From contig NZ_SJDL01000035.1 of the NCBI RefSeq assembly GCF_004327985.1, positions 1-57,592 of the forward strand: 57,592 nt of DNA, given 5' to 3'. Source of the stretch: Marinobacter halodurans. Its GTDB lineage: Bacteria; Pseudomonadota; Gammaproteobacteria; Pseudomonadales; Oleiphilaceae. Both the position numbers and the translations under genes were made by a program. Positions 26,494 to 35,335 of the stretch are shown piece after piece (positions within the stretch are counted from its first letter, which is position 1; each line of letters starts with the position of its first letter). A model generated the notes under the pieces. The model was not told the origin of the DNA and ran no database searches. It saw nothing but the letters and a program-made list of their open reading frames with translations.

Positions 26494-27106
26494 AACCGAC
26501 GGCCCGGCGATCTACCGGGAGTCCTTCTCGATCATCCGGCGCGAGGCCGAACTGGCGCGTTTCTCGGCGGATGAAGAACCGGTCGCGGTTCGCATGATCC
26601 ATGCCGCCGGTCTGGTGGAACTGGCGCCGCACATCCATTTTCACGGCGACGCGGTCAGCCGCGCCCGCGCCGCGTTGGAGCAGGGCGCGCCCATTCTCTG
26701 CGACGCGCGGATGGTGTCCGAAGGCATCACCCGTAAACGCCTGCCGGCGGACAACCCGGTCCTCTGCACCCTGCATGACGAACGGGTGCCCGGTCTCGCC
26801 CGGGAGATGGCCAACACACGTTCGGCCGCAGCCCTGGAGCTCTGGCGTCCGTACCTCGAGGGCGCGGTCGTCGCCATCGGCAATGCCCCGACGGCGCTGT
26901 TCCACCTGCTGAACATGCTCGAAGACCCGGACTGCCCGCGACCGGCGGCGATTATCGGCTGTCCGGTGGGCTTTGTCGGCGCCGCCGAATCCAAGGACGC
27001 CCTGTGGGAAGCGGCGCCCGTACCGTGCTGCATCGTTCGCGGCCGGCTGGGTGGCAGCGCCGTCACCGTTGCGGCCATCAATGCCATAGCGGATCGAACC
27101 GAATGA
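26477..27106 (+). CDS. cobH: Precorrin-8X methylmutase
   Basis: A 209-residue enzyme moving the C11 methyl to C12 to give hydrogenobyrinic acid. The family motifs are RMIHAAG near residue 36 with the catalytic His, DARMVSEGI near 76, IGNAPTALFHLL near 134 and PVGFVGAAESK near 163. The ATG at 26477 is preferred over the TTG just before it. It overlaps the end of cobG and its stop overlaps the cobI start by four bases. Confidence 0.96.
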   Translation: MPHVYETDGPAIYRESFSIIRREAELARFSADEEPVAVRMIHAAGLVELAPHIHFHGDAVSRARAALEQGAPILCDARMVSEGITRKRLPADNPVLCTLHDERVPGLAREMANTRSAAALELWRPYLEGAVVAIGNAPTALFHLLNMLEDPDCPRPAAIIGCPVGFVGAAESKDALWEAAPVPCCIVRGRLGGSAVTVAAINAIADRTE

Positions 27107-27828
27107 CGACTGGCACCATTTTCGGCGTGGGGCTCGGTCCCGGCGCCCAGGATCTGATGAGCGTGCGGGCGGACCGGTTGATCCGGCAGGCATCCCACGT
27201 GGCCTATTTTCGCAAGAAAGGGCGCACGGGGCATGCGCGCAGCATCGTGGAGGGGATGATCGGCCCGGTTGCGGTCGAGTTGCCGATGGAGTACCCGGTG
27301 ACCACCGAGATCCCGTTCGACGATCCGCGCTACAACGCGTTGCTGTCGGCCTTCTACGAATCCAGCGTTGCGCAACTGATCGAGATCGCACGGGCCGGCC
27401 ACGACGTGGTGGTGCTGTGCGAGGGGGATCCGTTCTTCTACGGCTCGTTCATGCATCTGTACACCCGTTTGCGGGATGCCGTCCCGGTCAACGTGGTTCC
27501 CGGCATTACCGGCATGTCGGCGGCCTGGACGGCTACCGGCCAGCCGGTGACCTGGGGTGACGATGTGATGACGGTCGCCATGGGCACGCTGCCGGAAACA
27601 ACGCTCGCCAGGAAAATCGCGGAAACCGATGCGCTGGTGGTCATGAAGATCGGCCGCAACCTCGCCAAGGTCCGGCGAGCCCTGGCATCGGCGGGCCGGG
27701 AGCACGAGGCGTGGCTGATCGAGTATGCGGCCATGTCCCGGGAGCGGGTGATCCCCTTCAGCGAGGCCGGGGACACCGCCCCCTATTTTTCAATACTGCT
27801 GATCCACGGAAACGGGAGGCGTCCATGA
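27103..27828 (+). CDS. cobI: Precorrin-2 C20-methyltransferase
   Basis: A 241-residue SAM-dependent tetrapyrrole methylase, first committed corrin-branch methylation. The N-terminal GVGLGPGAQDLMSVRA is the family SAM loop, and CEGDPFFYGSFMHLY (near residue 106) is specific for the CobI/CbiL group. VPGITGMSAAW follows near 131. An upstream in-frame extension from 27004 lies inside cobH and is rejected. Stop overlaps cobJ (ATGA). Confidence 0.95.
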   Translation: MTTGTIFGVGLGPGAQDLMSVRADRLIRQASHVAYFRKKGRTGHARSIVEGMIGPVAVELPMEYPVTTEIPFDDPRYNALLSAFYESSVAQLIEIARAGHDVVVLCEGDPFFYGSFMHLYTRLRDAVPVNVVPGITGMSAAWTATGQPVTWGDDVMTVAMGTLPETTLARKIAETDALVVMKIGRNLAKVRRALASAGREHEAWLIEYAAMSRERVIPFSEAGDTAPYFSILLIHGNGRRP

Positions 27829-28574
27829 GTGGTTGGCTCACCATTGCCGGGCTGGGTCCCGGCGCCGAGTCCATGATCACACCGGAAGTGACTCACACCC
27901 TGGAGAGTGCGACCGATGTGGTTGGCTATCTACCTTACGTCGAGCGGGTGCCCTCCCGCCCGGGCCTGGTGCGCCATGGCTCCGATAACCGGGAGGAGAT
28001 ACGGCGTGCCGAACATGCCTTGCAGATGGCGGCGGACGGGCATCGAGTGGTGGTGGTGTCGTCCGGCGATCCCGGCGTCTTTGCCATGGCGTCGGCGGTC
28101 TTCGAGGCGGTGGAATCCGGCAAGGCGGACTGGAGGACCCTGGATATCCGCGTGCTGCCCGGGGTGTCGGCGATGCTGGCCGCCAGCGCCCGGGTCGGCG
28201 CGCCGCTGGGCCACGACTTCTGCTGCATTAACCTGTCGGACAACCTCAAGCCCTGGTTGTTGATCGAGAAACGTCTGTGCCTGGCGGCGGAAGCCGATTT
28301 TGCCATGGCCTTCTACAATCCGCGCTCGCGGGCTCGCCCGGAGGGATTCGCAGAGGCGCTGGCCGTCCTGAGGGACATGTGCGGGCCGGATCGGCTGATC
28401 GTGTTCGCCCGGGCGGTGTCCACGGACGAAGAGGACGTACATGTCACCACACTGGGCGAGGCAACGGCGGACATGGCGGACATGCGCACGCTGGTGATCG
28501 TGGGCTCCAGCCAGACGCGGCGGATCGAGCGCAGCGGAACCCCGCTGGTCTACACCCCGAGGTCGGCCCCGTGA
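27825..28574 (+). CDS. cobJ: Precorrin-3B C17-methyltransferase
   Basis: A 249-residue tetrapyrrole methylase that methylates C17 and drives ring contraction. Motifs are AGLGPGAESMITPE at residues 7-20, VVGYLPYVERV near 32, VVSSGDPGVFAMAS near 74, LPGVSAMLAASARVGAPLGHDFCCINLSD and MAFYNPRSRARPE near 162. GGGAGGC precedes its ATG. Its last 25 bases overlap, tail to tail, the end of cobK on the other strand. Confidence 0.96.
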   Translation: MSGWLTIAGLGPGAESMITPEVTHTLESATDVVGYLPYVERVPSRPGLVRHGSDNREEIRRAEHALQMAADGHRVVVVSSGDPGVFAMASAVFEAVESGKADWRTLDIRVLPGVSAMLAASARVGAPLGHDFCCINLSDNLKPWLLIEKRLCLAAEADFAMAFYNPRSRARPEGFAEALAVLRDMCGPDRLIVFARAVSTDEEDVHVTTLGEATADMADMRTLVIVGSSQTRRIERSGTPLVYTPRSAP

Positions 28575-29296
28575 TCCAGCCAGGCCAGCACGTCATCCAC
28601 CGTGTGGACCTCCTGGCGCGGGGGCGGCTGCGGGCGATCGATCATCAGTACCGGCAGGCCGAGCTCGCGGGCGGCGGTGAGCTTGGCGTCGGCGCCGCTG
28701 CCGCCGGCGTTCTTGCAGACGATGCGGTCGATATCATGGGCTGTCAGCAGGTTTCGATCACCGTCGACGGTAAACGGTCCGCGATCGATGGTGACCGTGT
28801 GATGGGCCAGAGGAATCGCAGCCTGCGGGGCATCCACCAAACGCAGCAGGTAATGATGCTGCGGCTGACGGGCAAAGGCCTGAAGATGCATGCGGCCGAT
28901 GGCCAGCATGACCCGCTCGGCCGGTCCGGCCAGGGCGTCCACGGCGGCTTCGATATCCGGAACCTGCTGCCATCGATCGCCCGGTATCGGCGTCCAGGGC
29001 GAGCGGGTCAGGCCCATCAGGTGCACGCTGGCCCGATCTGCCGCCGCCACGGCGTTGTGGCTCATCCGGCTGGCAAACGGGTGAGTGGCGTCCACCAGGT
29101 GGGTAATGCCGTGGGCTGCGAGAAAACGGGCCAGGCCATCGACGCCGCCGAAGCCCCCCACGCGGGTCTCCATCGGTTGCGGTCTGGGGCTGGCCACGCG
29201 CCCGGCGTAGCTGAACAGGGCTGGAATACCGCTTTCCGCGACAACCCGGGCCAGGGCACTGGCTTCGGTGGTTCCACCGAGAATCAGGACTTTCAT
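28550..29296 (-). CDS. cobK: Precorrin-6A reductase
   Basis: A 248-residue NADPH-dependent reductase converting precorrin-6A to 6B. KVLILGGTTEAS at the N-terminus is the nucleotide-binding loop, with DATHPFASRMSHNA near residue 71 and CKNAGGSGADAK near 211. It is the only gene on the - strand inside the long + strand operon. It overlaps cobJ by 25 bases at its 3' end, and its start codon touches the cobL start (CATGATG). Its promoter must therefore lie inside the cobL coding sequence. No clear Shine-Dalgarno site is seen before its ATG. Confidence 0.95.
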   Translation of the reverse strand: MKVLILGGTTEASALARVVAESGIPALFSYAGRVASPRPQPMETRVGGFGGVDGLARFLAAHGITHLVDATHPFASRMSHNAVAAADRASVHLMGLTRSPWTPIPGDRWQQVPDIEAAVDALAGPAERVMLAIGRMHLQAFARQPQHHYLLRLVDAPQAAIPLAHHTVTIDRGPFTVDGDRNLLTAHDIDRIVCKNAGGSGADAKLTAARELGLPVLMIDRPQPPPRQEVHTVDDVLAWLDHGADLGV

Positions 29297-29297
29297 G

Positions 29298-30506
29298 ATG
29301 GCTGACGCTAATCGCGCTCCCTGGCTGACAATCTTGGGCTGGGGGGAGAGTGGCACAGGCGGCCTGACCGCGGCAAGCCGGCGTGCGCTGGACGACGCCG
29401 ATCTGATCTTCGGGGCACGCCGCCACCTGTCCCTGCTGCCGACGGTGGAGGCCGAAGTACGGGAGTGGCCGGTGCCGTTTGCCGATGGCATTCCCCAACT
29501 CCTGGCCGAGCGTGGCCGACGGGTGGTGATGCTGGTTTCCGGGGACCCCTTCTGGTTTGGCGCAGGCACCACGCTGTCGCGTTACCTGGACCGGGACGAA
29601 TGGCTGTCCCTGCCGTCGCCGTCAACATTCAGCCTCGCGGCGTCCCGGCTGGGCTGGGCGCTGGAGGAGTGTACATGCCTGGGTCTGCATGCCAGGCCGA
29701 TCAACCGGATCCGTCCCAGCCTGCATCCGGGGCGGCGCCTGCTGGTCCTGGTTCGCGACGGGGACGCGGTTGCGGAGCTTATGCAGAAGCTCAACCAGTG
29801 GGGATTCGGTGACACGCGGCTGCATATACTCGAAGCGCTGGGTGGTGAGCGCGAGCGGGTGCGCCAGGCCAGTGCGAGCGGCGACGTACCGGATTCCATA
29901 GGGCATCCGGTGGCCTTGGGGCTGGACATACGGGGCGACGGGGAGGCCATTCCATCCGCCCCCGGTTTGCCGGACCACCTGTTTGAGCACGATGGTCAGA
30001 TCACCAAGCAAACGGTACGGGCCATGACCCTGTCCGCCCTGGCGCCAAAACCCGGAGAGCGACTCTGGGATGTCGGGACCGGCTCCGGGTCGGTGGCCAT
30101 CGAGTGGTTGCTGGCCCACCCCGCCAACCAGGCGATTGCGTTTGAACGCTCTGCCGAGCGCGCGGCCCGGGCCCGGCGTAACGCCGAGGCCCTGGGTGTC
30201 GACTGGCTGGATGTGGTCGAGGGTGCCGTGCCGGCGGTGTTGGCGGATCAGCCTCTGCCGGACGCCGTCTTTATTGGTGGCGGCCTCTCTGATGTCCTGC
30301 TGGAATCGCTTTGGCAGACGTTGCCGCCCGGTACCCGGCTGGTGGCTAATGCCGTCACACTGGAATCCGAAAACCTGCTGGCCCAATGGCAACAGTCGCA
30401 GGGCGGTGACTTACTGCGGCTCGAGTTGAGCCACGCCGGGCCCATCGGCACCCGCCGGGGCTGGAAAGCCAGCTATCCCATCGTGCAGTGGCGGGTGATC
30501 CTGTGA
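29298..30506 (+). CDS. cobL: Precorrin-6Y C5,15-methyltransferase (decarboxylating)
   Basis: A 402-residue fusion of two SAM-dependent methyltransferases. The N-terminal half (about 1-205) is CbiE-like, with LGWGESGTGG and VSGDPFWFGAG near 82. The C-terminal half (about 235-402) is CbiT-like, with HDGQITKQTVRAMTLS and WDVGTGSGSVAIEW as SAM motif I near 257. The enzyme methylates C5 and C15 and removes the acetate carboxyl at C12. ATG 29298 has AGGA at 29286-29289; the ATG at 29295 is an alternative that overlaps the cobK start codon. Confidence 0.95.
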   Translation: MADANRAPWLTILGWGESGTGGLTAASRRALDDADLIFGARRHLSLLPTVEAEVREWPVPFADGIPQLLAERGRRVVMLVSGDPFWFGAGTTLSRYLDRDEWLSLPSPSTFSLAASRLGWALEECTCLGLHARPINRIRPSLHPGRRLLVLVRDGDAVAELMQKLNQWGFGDTRLHILEALGGERERVRQASASGDVPDSIGHPVALGLDIRGDGEAIPSAPGLPDHLFEHDGQITKQTVRAMTLSALAPKPGERLWDVGTGSGSVAIEWLLAHPANQAIAFERSAERAARARRNAEALGVDWLDVVEGAVPAVLADQPLPDAVFIGGGLSDVLLESLWQTLPPGTRLVANAVTLESENLLAQWQQSQGGDLLRLELSHAGPIGTRRGWKASYPIVQWRVIL

Positions 30507-30868
30507 AGGTCGCCGGTTTCGGTTTTCGTCAGGCAGCTACCGTAACGGCCCTGCAGGATGCGCTGGACCAGTTGATCGAACGCCACGGCCCGGTTGATCG
30601 CCTGGCGGTGGCCGAATCCATGCTGCCGCTGGTCAGGGCCCTGGCAAACGGTCTGGCTTTACCGGTCATTCCGGTCGCGGATGACGAGCTTTCCGGTATC
30701 GAGACGCCGACCCAATCGGTGGCGAGTAGGCAGGTCAAAGGGGCGGGCAGCGTGGCCGAAGCGGTGGCGCTGCTCGGAGCCGGTCCCGGCAGCCGGTTGC
30801 TGGGGCCCCGCCTGGTCTCCGGTGACCGCATGGCCACCGCCGCCATGGCTGAAGGAGTGACACCATGA
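30503..30868 (+). CDS. cobE: CobE/CbiG C-terminal domain protein
   Basis: A 121-residue protein of the CobE family, homologous to the C-terminal domain of CbiG. It begins [14 protein letters not shown] and ends [18 protein letters not shown], both hallmarks. Its exact function in the aerobic pathway is not settled; in anaerobic CbiG the related domain is linked to ring opening and acetaldehyde loss. The GTG at 30503 overlaps the cobL stop (GTGA); a GTG at 30488 is a less likely start. Its stop overlaps cobM. Confidence 0.88.
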   Translation: MKVAGFGFRQAATVTALQDALDQLIERHGPVDRLAVAESMLPLVRALANGLALPVIPVADDELSGIETPTQSVASRQVKGAGSVAEAVALLGAGPGSRLLGPRLVSGDRMATAAMAEGVTP

Positions 30869-31671
30869 CCGTCCATTTTATTGGCGCCGGCCCTGGCGCG
30901 GCTGACCTGTTGACCCTGCGCGGCCGGGACCTGATCGCGTCCTGCCCGGTGTGTCTCTACGCCGGCTCGCTCGTCCCGGAGGCGATGCTGGAGCATTGTC
31001 CACCGGGGGCAAGCATCATCAACACGGCACCGATGTCCCTGGATGAGATCGTCGCCGAGATACGGGCCGCGCATGAGGCGGGACAGGATGTGGCGCGGCT
31101 GCACTCCGGTGACCTTTCGGTCTGGTCCGCGCTGGGCGAACAGCTCCGGCGTCTGCGTGCGCTGGGCATTCCCTATGCGATCACGCCCGGCGTGCCGTCG
31201 TTCGCCGCTGCTGCTGCCACCCTCGGCCAGGAACTGACCCTGCCGGGTGTGGCGCAATCGGTGGTCCTGACCCGTACGCCCGGTCGCGCCAGCGCCATGC
31301 CGGTGGGCGAAACCCTGGCCAATTTCGCGCGCACGGGGGCGACGCTGGCGATCCACCTGTCGATCCATAACCTGACCCGGGTGGTGGAAGACCTGACGCC
31401 GTTCTACGGTGCCGACTGTCCGGTGGCCATCGTCTGGCGAGCCAGCTGGCCGGATGAGCGGGTACTGCGCGGGACGCTGGCCACCATCGAAGCGAAGTTG
31501 GAGCCGGCCATGAACCGGACGGCCCTGATCCTGGTGGGCCCGGCGCTGGCCGCCGAAGACTTCACGGAGAGCAGCCTGTATGCGATCGGCTACGATCGCC
31601 GCTTCCGCCCGCAATCAGCGGATTCTCCGTTTGCCGGGACAGGGCCCGACGGGGAGGGCGAGGCACCATGA
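30865..31671 (+). CDS. cobM: Precorrin-4 C11-methyltransferase
   Basis: A 268-residue tetrapyrrole methylase. Family motifs are [18 protein letters not shown] at residues 3-20 (SAM site), CLYAGSLVP near 31, [16 protein letters not shown] near 78 and [12 protein letters not shown] near 107. It methylates C11 of the ring-contracted precorrin-4. It is coupled by ATGA-type overlaps to cobE before and cobF after. Confidence 0.96.
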   Translation: MTVHFIGAGPGAADLLTLRGRDLIASCPVCLYAGSLVPEAMLEHCPPGASIINTAPMSLDEIVAEIRAAHEAGQDVARLHSGDLSVWSALGEQLRRLRALGIPYAITPGVPSFAAAAATLGQELTLPGVAQSVVLTRTPGRASAMPVGETLANFARTGATLAIHLSIHNLTRVVEDLTPFYGADCPVAIVWRASWPDERVLRGTLATIEAKLEPAMNRTALILVGPALAAEDFTESSLYAIGYDRRFRPQSADSPFAGTGPDGEGEAP

Positions 31672-32432
31672 TCCACCTTTCCCTGATTGGCATCGGCACC
31701 GGCAACCCCGACCACGTGACCCTGGCGGCCGTGCGCGCACTGAATGAGGCCGACCTGATCCTGTTGCCGCGCAAGGGCGACGCCAAGTCCGACCTGGTGG
31801 ATTTGCGGCGTCTGCTTTGCGAAACGTTGTTGTCGGATGACTCCGGCGCCCGCGTGGTTGAGTTCGATCTCCCCAGGCGGTCAGCGGACGGGGACTATCT
31901 CGGCGCTGTTGGCGATTGGCACGCGGCGATTGCCCGGGTCTGGGAGTCCCTGATCACCGGGCACCTGCCTGAAGGTGGCCGCGTGGGGATGCTGATCTGG
32001 GGGGACCCGTCCCTGTATGACAGCAGCCTGCGTATTGCCGGGCGCCTGGATCGGGCCGGTCGTAACGTGGATGTGGAGGTGGTGCCGGGGATTACCAGTC
32101 TGCAGGTGCTGACGGCCGAACATCGCATCCCGCTGAACGCGTTGGCCGAACCGGTCCAGATCACGACGGGACGCCGTCTGCGCGAGCGGGGCTGGCCCGA
32201 GGGGGCCGCTTCGGTGGCCGTGATGCTGGACAGCGGCGGTGCCTTTGAAGCCTTGTCCCCCGATGGCCTCCACATCTGGTGGGGCGCCTACCTGGGCATG
32301 GACAAGCAGTGCCTGATCGAGGGTCCGCTAAGTGAGGCGGGGCCCATGATCCAGGCACGTCGGGCCGCGTTAAGGGAACAGCACGGCTGGATTATGGACA
32401 TCTACCTGATCGCCCGTCAGCCATTGCTCTGA
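31668..32432 (+). CDS. cobF: Precorrin-6A synthase (deacetylating)
   Basis: A 254-residue tetrapyrrole methylase specific for the aerobic pathway. CobF methylates C1 and releases the acetyl group as acetate, giving precorrin-6A, the substrate of Cob[18 protein letters not shown] at the N-terminus, [15 protein letters not shown] near residue 107 and [20 protein letters not shown] near 135 identify it. It is the last gene of the riboswitch-led run. The next gene converges on it with 25 bp between stops. No strong terminator is visible in that gap. Confidence 0.96.
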   Translation: MIHLSLIGIGTGNPDHVTLAAVRALNEADLILLPRKGDAKSDLVDLRRLLCETLLSDDSGARVVEFDLPRRSADGDYLGAVGDWHAAIARVWESLITGHLPEGGRVGMLIWGDPSLYDSSLRIAGRLDRAGRNVDVEVVPGITSLQVLTAEHRIPLNALAEPVQITTGRRLRERGWPEGAASVAVMLDSGGAFEALSPDGLHIWWGAYLGMDKQCLIEGPLSEAGPMIQARRAALREQHGWIMDIYLIARQPLL

Positions 32433-32457
32433 CGGGCTCTCCCGACTGGGTTGGTCG

Positions 32458-33399
32458 CTATTCAACAACCCGGAAATGACCCGTCGCCAGGACGTCCCCT
32501 TCATCGGTGACCGTCTTCACCCGCCAGTCCCCCAGCATGCTGCGATTGATGTTCTTGCTGCTGAATGCCCGCATCTGGTCGAGATAGGCATCGATCGGTA
32601 CCCGGGCCACGCGCTTGTCCCCCAGGTACCAGTCGTTATAGACCGTGTGGCCTTTCAAACCCTTGAGTTCGTTGAAGTAGTACACCTTGATCAGGTCGTC
32701 ATCGCCCATGTGCACTACCGACGGCAGCATGGTGGTCGGCTCATGCCCGTCGACGGCCGGCGTAAGCTGCGCACGGAGCAAATGATCGGAGGTGATGTCC
32801 ACGCGGCTGTCGCCATCGTCGATTGAGGGCTCGGGCGCCGGCTCTTCGACCGCAAAATTGTCAGATCCGGTGTCGTCGGTGGGCTCCGGGGCCTGGGCGG
32901 GATCAGCAATCACCGAGGGCTCAGGCTCCCGGGTCAGCACCATCCCGGTCCCCGTAGCCGACGTTTCGTCGGGGATGGCGTTCGTCTCGGCTTGCGTGTC
33001 ATCGCTGACCGGCGCGCCAGGCTCGGCCAACTCAGCCTGCGCATCGGAGGGTTGCGACCCGGTTTGTGGCGATTCAACCGTCTCTACCGTCTCCGGTAGG
33101 CCGTTCATGGGCTCGCCGGCAGAATTCTCCGTTGCGGTTGGGGTCGATGGCTCCGGCATGGCCGGTTCCTGGGTCACCACCTTGCCAGCGGCGACCAGTC
33201 GGGACTGGTTATCCGTCGCGCCGGACCCGCTGACCCAGGACCAGAGCAGAAAACCGAGGATGGCCAGCACGATCACGCCGACCAGAAAAACGCCAAGAAT
33301 CCGTCCCCAGTGGTACACCACGATCTCCTGGCCCGATGCGTCGGACCGGCGGGTAGCAGCGCGAATGTGCAGGTTGTAGGCTGGCCTGTTGTCACTCAT
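32458..33399 (-). CDS. DUF2914-domain membrane protein
   Basis: A 313-residue protein with a short cytoplasmic N-terminus, one membrane helix at about residues 33-55, a long Pro/Ala/Glu/Thr-rich and acidic linker (about 60-215) and a C-terminal DUF2914 domain (about 220-313, with VYYFNELKGLKG and LGDWRVKT). The domain should face the periplasm. The function is unknown; DUF2914 proteins of this shape are common in marine gammaproteobacteria. It is transcribed alone toward cobF and is unlikely to be part of the cobalamin pathway. Confidence 0.8.
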   Translation of the reverse strand: MSDNRPAYNLHIRAATRRSDASGQEIVVYHWGRILGVFLVGVIVLAILGFLLWSWVSGSGATDNQSRLVAAGKVVTQEPAMPEPSTPTATENSAGEPMNGLPETVETVESPQTGSQPSDAQAELAEPGAPVSDDTQAETNAIPDETSATGTGMVLTREPEPSVIADPAQAPEPTDDTGSDNFAVEEPAPEPSIDDGDSRVDITSDHLLRAQLTPAVDGHEPTTMLPSVVHMGDDDLIKVYYFNELKGLKGHTVYNDWYLGDKRVARVPIDAYLDQMRAFSSKNINRSMLGDWRVKTVTDEGDVLATGHFRVVE

Positions 33400-33742
33400 G
33401 GGTCTGGACGGTCTCCATTGAAATCGGGTTGACCGCCTATTCTAGGCTGGGGATACATTTTGTAACAGATCGCGGACCACGATAGGCGTCACCACGGTCG
33501 GCAGCCTGCAGAGCTGGCGCAGGCCGCATGGTTGAGCGTTCGGAGGCGCACGGGAAGGCGATATTCGGGGCTAGCCAGACCATTAACATCACTATAAGGA
33601 TTGGCAAGCTTGGGAACTGATAGGTCCTCCGGCGCTACGGCCTGTGGGAATTGACCGGCATCCAGCGTGACCCGTTCCCCAGGCGGCTCGCAGGGAGGCG
33701 CCATCCCGCGCGCAACCACGTCGCCCGGGACAGGGCGGCCCG
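33400..33742. other. Intergenic stretch between DUF2914 gene and azlD
   Basis: About 340 bp, GC-rich. A frame of 96 codons on the - strand (33,489-33,779) is open but overlaps the end of azlD and resembles no family, so I do not call it. A possible -10 box TAGAAT for the DUF2914 gene lies about 40 bp upstream of its start, on the - strand. I see nothing else. Confidence 0.4.
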
Positions 33743-34075
33743 TCAGCCCAATCCGCTTTGCTGGATCGCCATATAGCACGCGGTACCGGCAATGATCGAC
33801 AGCAGGGCATTGCGGCGCCAGAGATGCAATCCCACCACGACCAGGCTGGGCACCAGCGCATCCAGCCCCAGGACTGGCGCAGACCAGTTGCCCGAACGTA
33901 GCAGGAAAATCACCACCAGCAACGACATGACCGCGGCTGGCAGGAAGCGGCCCAGGTGCTGGATCAGGGGATGCTCGCTGTGCCTCGAGAAGAAGGCAAA
34001 CGGGATAACCCGCGTGGCAAACGTCGCTATCGTCCCCACGGCAATAAACTCCAGCAGGTAGCTCAGGTTATCCAT
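33743..34075 (-). CDS. azlD: Branched-chain amino acid exporter, small subunit (AzlD)
   Basis: A 110-residue protein with three to four membrane helices, typical of AzlD. Recognisable parts are AVGTIATFATRVIPFAFF near residue 11 and HPLIQHLGRFLPAAVMSLLVVIFLL near 35. With AzlC it forms an exporter for branched-chain amino acids or analogues such as azaleucine. Its ATG lies eight bases before the azlC stop, so the pair is translationally coupled. A longer reading frame beginning at 34162 lies inside azlC and is not used. Confidence 0.92.
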   Translation of the reverse strand: MDNLSYLLEFIAVGTIATFATRVIPFAFFSRHSEHPLIQHLGRFLPAAVMSLLVVIFLLRSGNWSAPVLGLDALVPSLVVVGLHLWRRNALLSIIAGTACYMAIQQSGLG

Positions 34076-34781
34076 GGCTGTGCTCCTGTGACCCCGCCGA
34101 CACGGACGGGCGATGGAAACGGTAGTGGGCCAGCAGGCTGAGGGTGGCCAGGACAACCGCACCGATCAGTTGCTGGTCAGAGGGCAGGATCGCAAGACTC
34201 AGGCCGGCGGCCGCTGCGCCAATCCAGATCGGCAGCATCTGGCCCAGCACCTTGTATTGTTCGATGGTCAGCACGATGAACAGCGCCACCAAGGCAAATT
34301 CGATGCCGGTGCTGTCGAAGTTCACGGCCCGACCGAGCCAGGCGCCGAGCGTTGATCCGATGACCCAGTAAGACTGGTTATAGAGCGTGATCAAGCTGTC
34401 ACGTCGTTGCTCAGCCTCTGTATCGTCCGTCCGGTGGCGGCTGGTCAGCAGTGAATAGGTCTCGTCCGTCAGGCCGAAGATCAGGTAGCCCTTGCGCCAG
34501 CCCGCGCCGCGGAAGCGGCCCAACAGCGACAGGCCATAGAACAGGTGGCGGGCGTTCAGCACGAACAACGCCACAAAGACCTCCAGCAGGCTGGCGTGAA
34601 CCGCCAGCAGGCTCACCGCCAGGATCTGGCCCGCACCGGCATAGATCGCCAGCGACATCAGGGTGGCGCCCCACCAGGGGTAGTCGAGCTGGGTGACAAA
34701 CAGCACCCCGAAGGCCATGCCCAGCGGGATATAGCCAAACAGGATGGGTAACGTGAGCTTGAAGACGGAACGATCGATCAC
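34068..34781 (-). CDS. azlC: Branched-chain amino acid exporter, large subunit (AzlC)
   Basis: A 237-residue membrane protein of the AzlC family with about six to seven helices. LPILFGYIPLGMAFGVLF at residues 10-27, YAGAGQILAVSLLA near 47 and LNARHLFYGLSLL near 75 are diagnostic, as is LTDETYSLL. The start is GTG at 34781 with AGGA about 8 bases upstream. The gene faces away from yheU; the 119-bp gap contains short repeats described separately. Confidence 0.93.
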   Translation of the reverse strand: MIDRSVFKLTLPILFGYIPLGMAFGVLFVTQLDYPWWGATLMSLAIYAGAGQILAVSLLAVHASLLEVFVALFVLNARHLFYGLSLLGRFRGAGWRKGYLIFGLTDETYSLLTSRHRTDDTEAEQRRDSLITLYNQSYWVIGSTLGAWLGRAVNFDSTGIEFALVALFIVLTIEQYKVLGQMLPIWIGAAAAGLSLAILPSDQQLIGAVVLATLSLLAHYRFHRPSVSAGSQEHSHG

Positions 34782-34842
34782 CGGACGGTCCTGAACAAAA
34801 ACCGGGCGCCGATGGTAAATGAATTACCCTGTTCTGGTAAGG

Positions 34843-34877
34843 TACAGTCCCTGTTGAATCTGTACCGGTTACAGTCC
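34843..34877. repeat. Paired TACAGTCC repeat with CTGTA/TACAG dyad
   Basis: TACAGTCC occurs at 34843-34850 and again at 34870-34877. The second copy overlaps a short dyad CTGTA-CCGGT-TACAG (34860-34874). It lies between divergent azlC and yheU and could be a regulator site, but eight-base repeats also arise by chance. Confidence 0.35.
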
Positions 34878-34900
34878 AGCCAACCCTGTATGAGGAACCC

Positions 34901-35191
34901 ATGTCCGACATGAACGATGACACCGAGAAGTCTCCCGAGGGGGATCCACGGCAGGAACCGTTTATCGTTGAAACGGACCTGTTGAGTGACGACCAGCTTG
35001 AGGGTCTGGTGGAAGAGTATTGCACCCGTTATCACGGGGTAAACGACACCGAGTCGCCCATGGCCGAAAAGACCCGGGTCATGACTGCGGTCAAGCAAGG
35101 GGACCTGGTGGTGTGGTTCAATCCTGTCGAGAACACCGCCGGGCTGGGCCCGAAGCAGGGTAACGGTCCGGGGTCCGCTATGCGGAATTAG
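34901..35191 (+). CDS. yheU: YheU/UPF0270-family protein
   Basis: A 96-residue acidic protein. Its core, IVETDLLSDDQLEGLVEEYCTRYHG followed by MAEKTRVMTAVKQGDLVVWFNP, matches the UPF0270 (YheU) family, with about 20 extra residues at each end. The function is unknown. GAGGAA precedes the ATG at 34901. It lies alone between azlC and gacA. Confidence 0.82.
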   Translation: MSDMNDDTEKSPEGDPRQEPFIVETDLLSDDQLEGLVEEYCTRYHGVNDTESPMAEKTRVMTAVKQGDLVVWFNPVENTAGLGPKQGNGPGSAMRN

Positions 35192-35335
35192 TTGGTTTGA
35201 CGGGTATCCCGTAAGCCCCTTAGACGATACAATTCTGTTGTTCGGCATATGGCGCAGGGCCGCGCCCGGCAGGGCGTGGCAACAGCCAATGGCATTGGCT
35301 CCTCAAGAATAGCGAATAATTGTGCGGGGTGGATT

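Noticed and set aside
33489-33779. 96-codon - strand ORF between the DUF2914 gene and azlD
   Set aside because: It overlaps the azlD end, has no clear ribosome site and a composition (Pro/Arg/Gly-rich) typical of non-coding GC-rich DNA.
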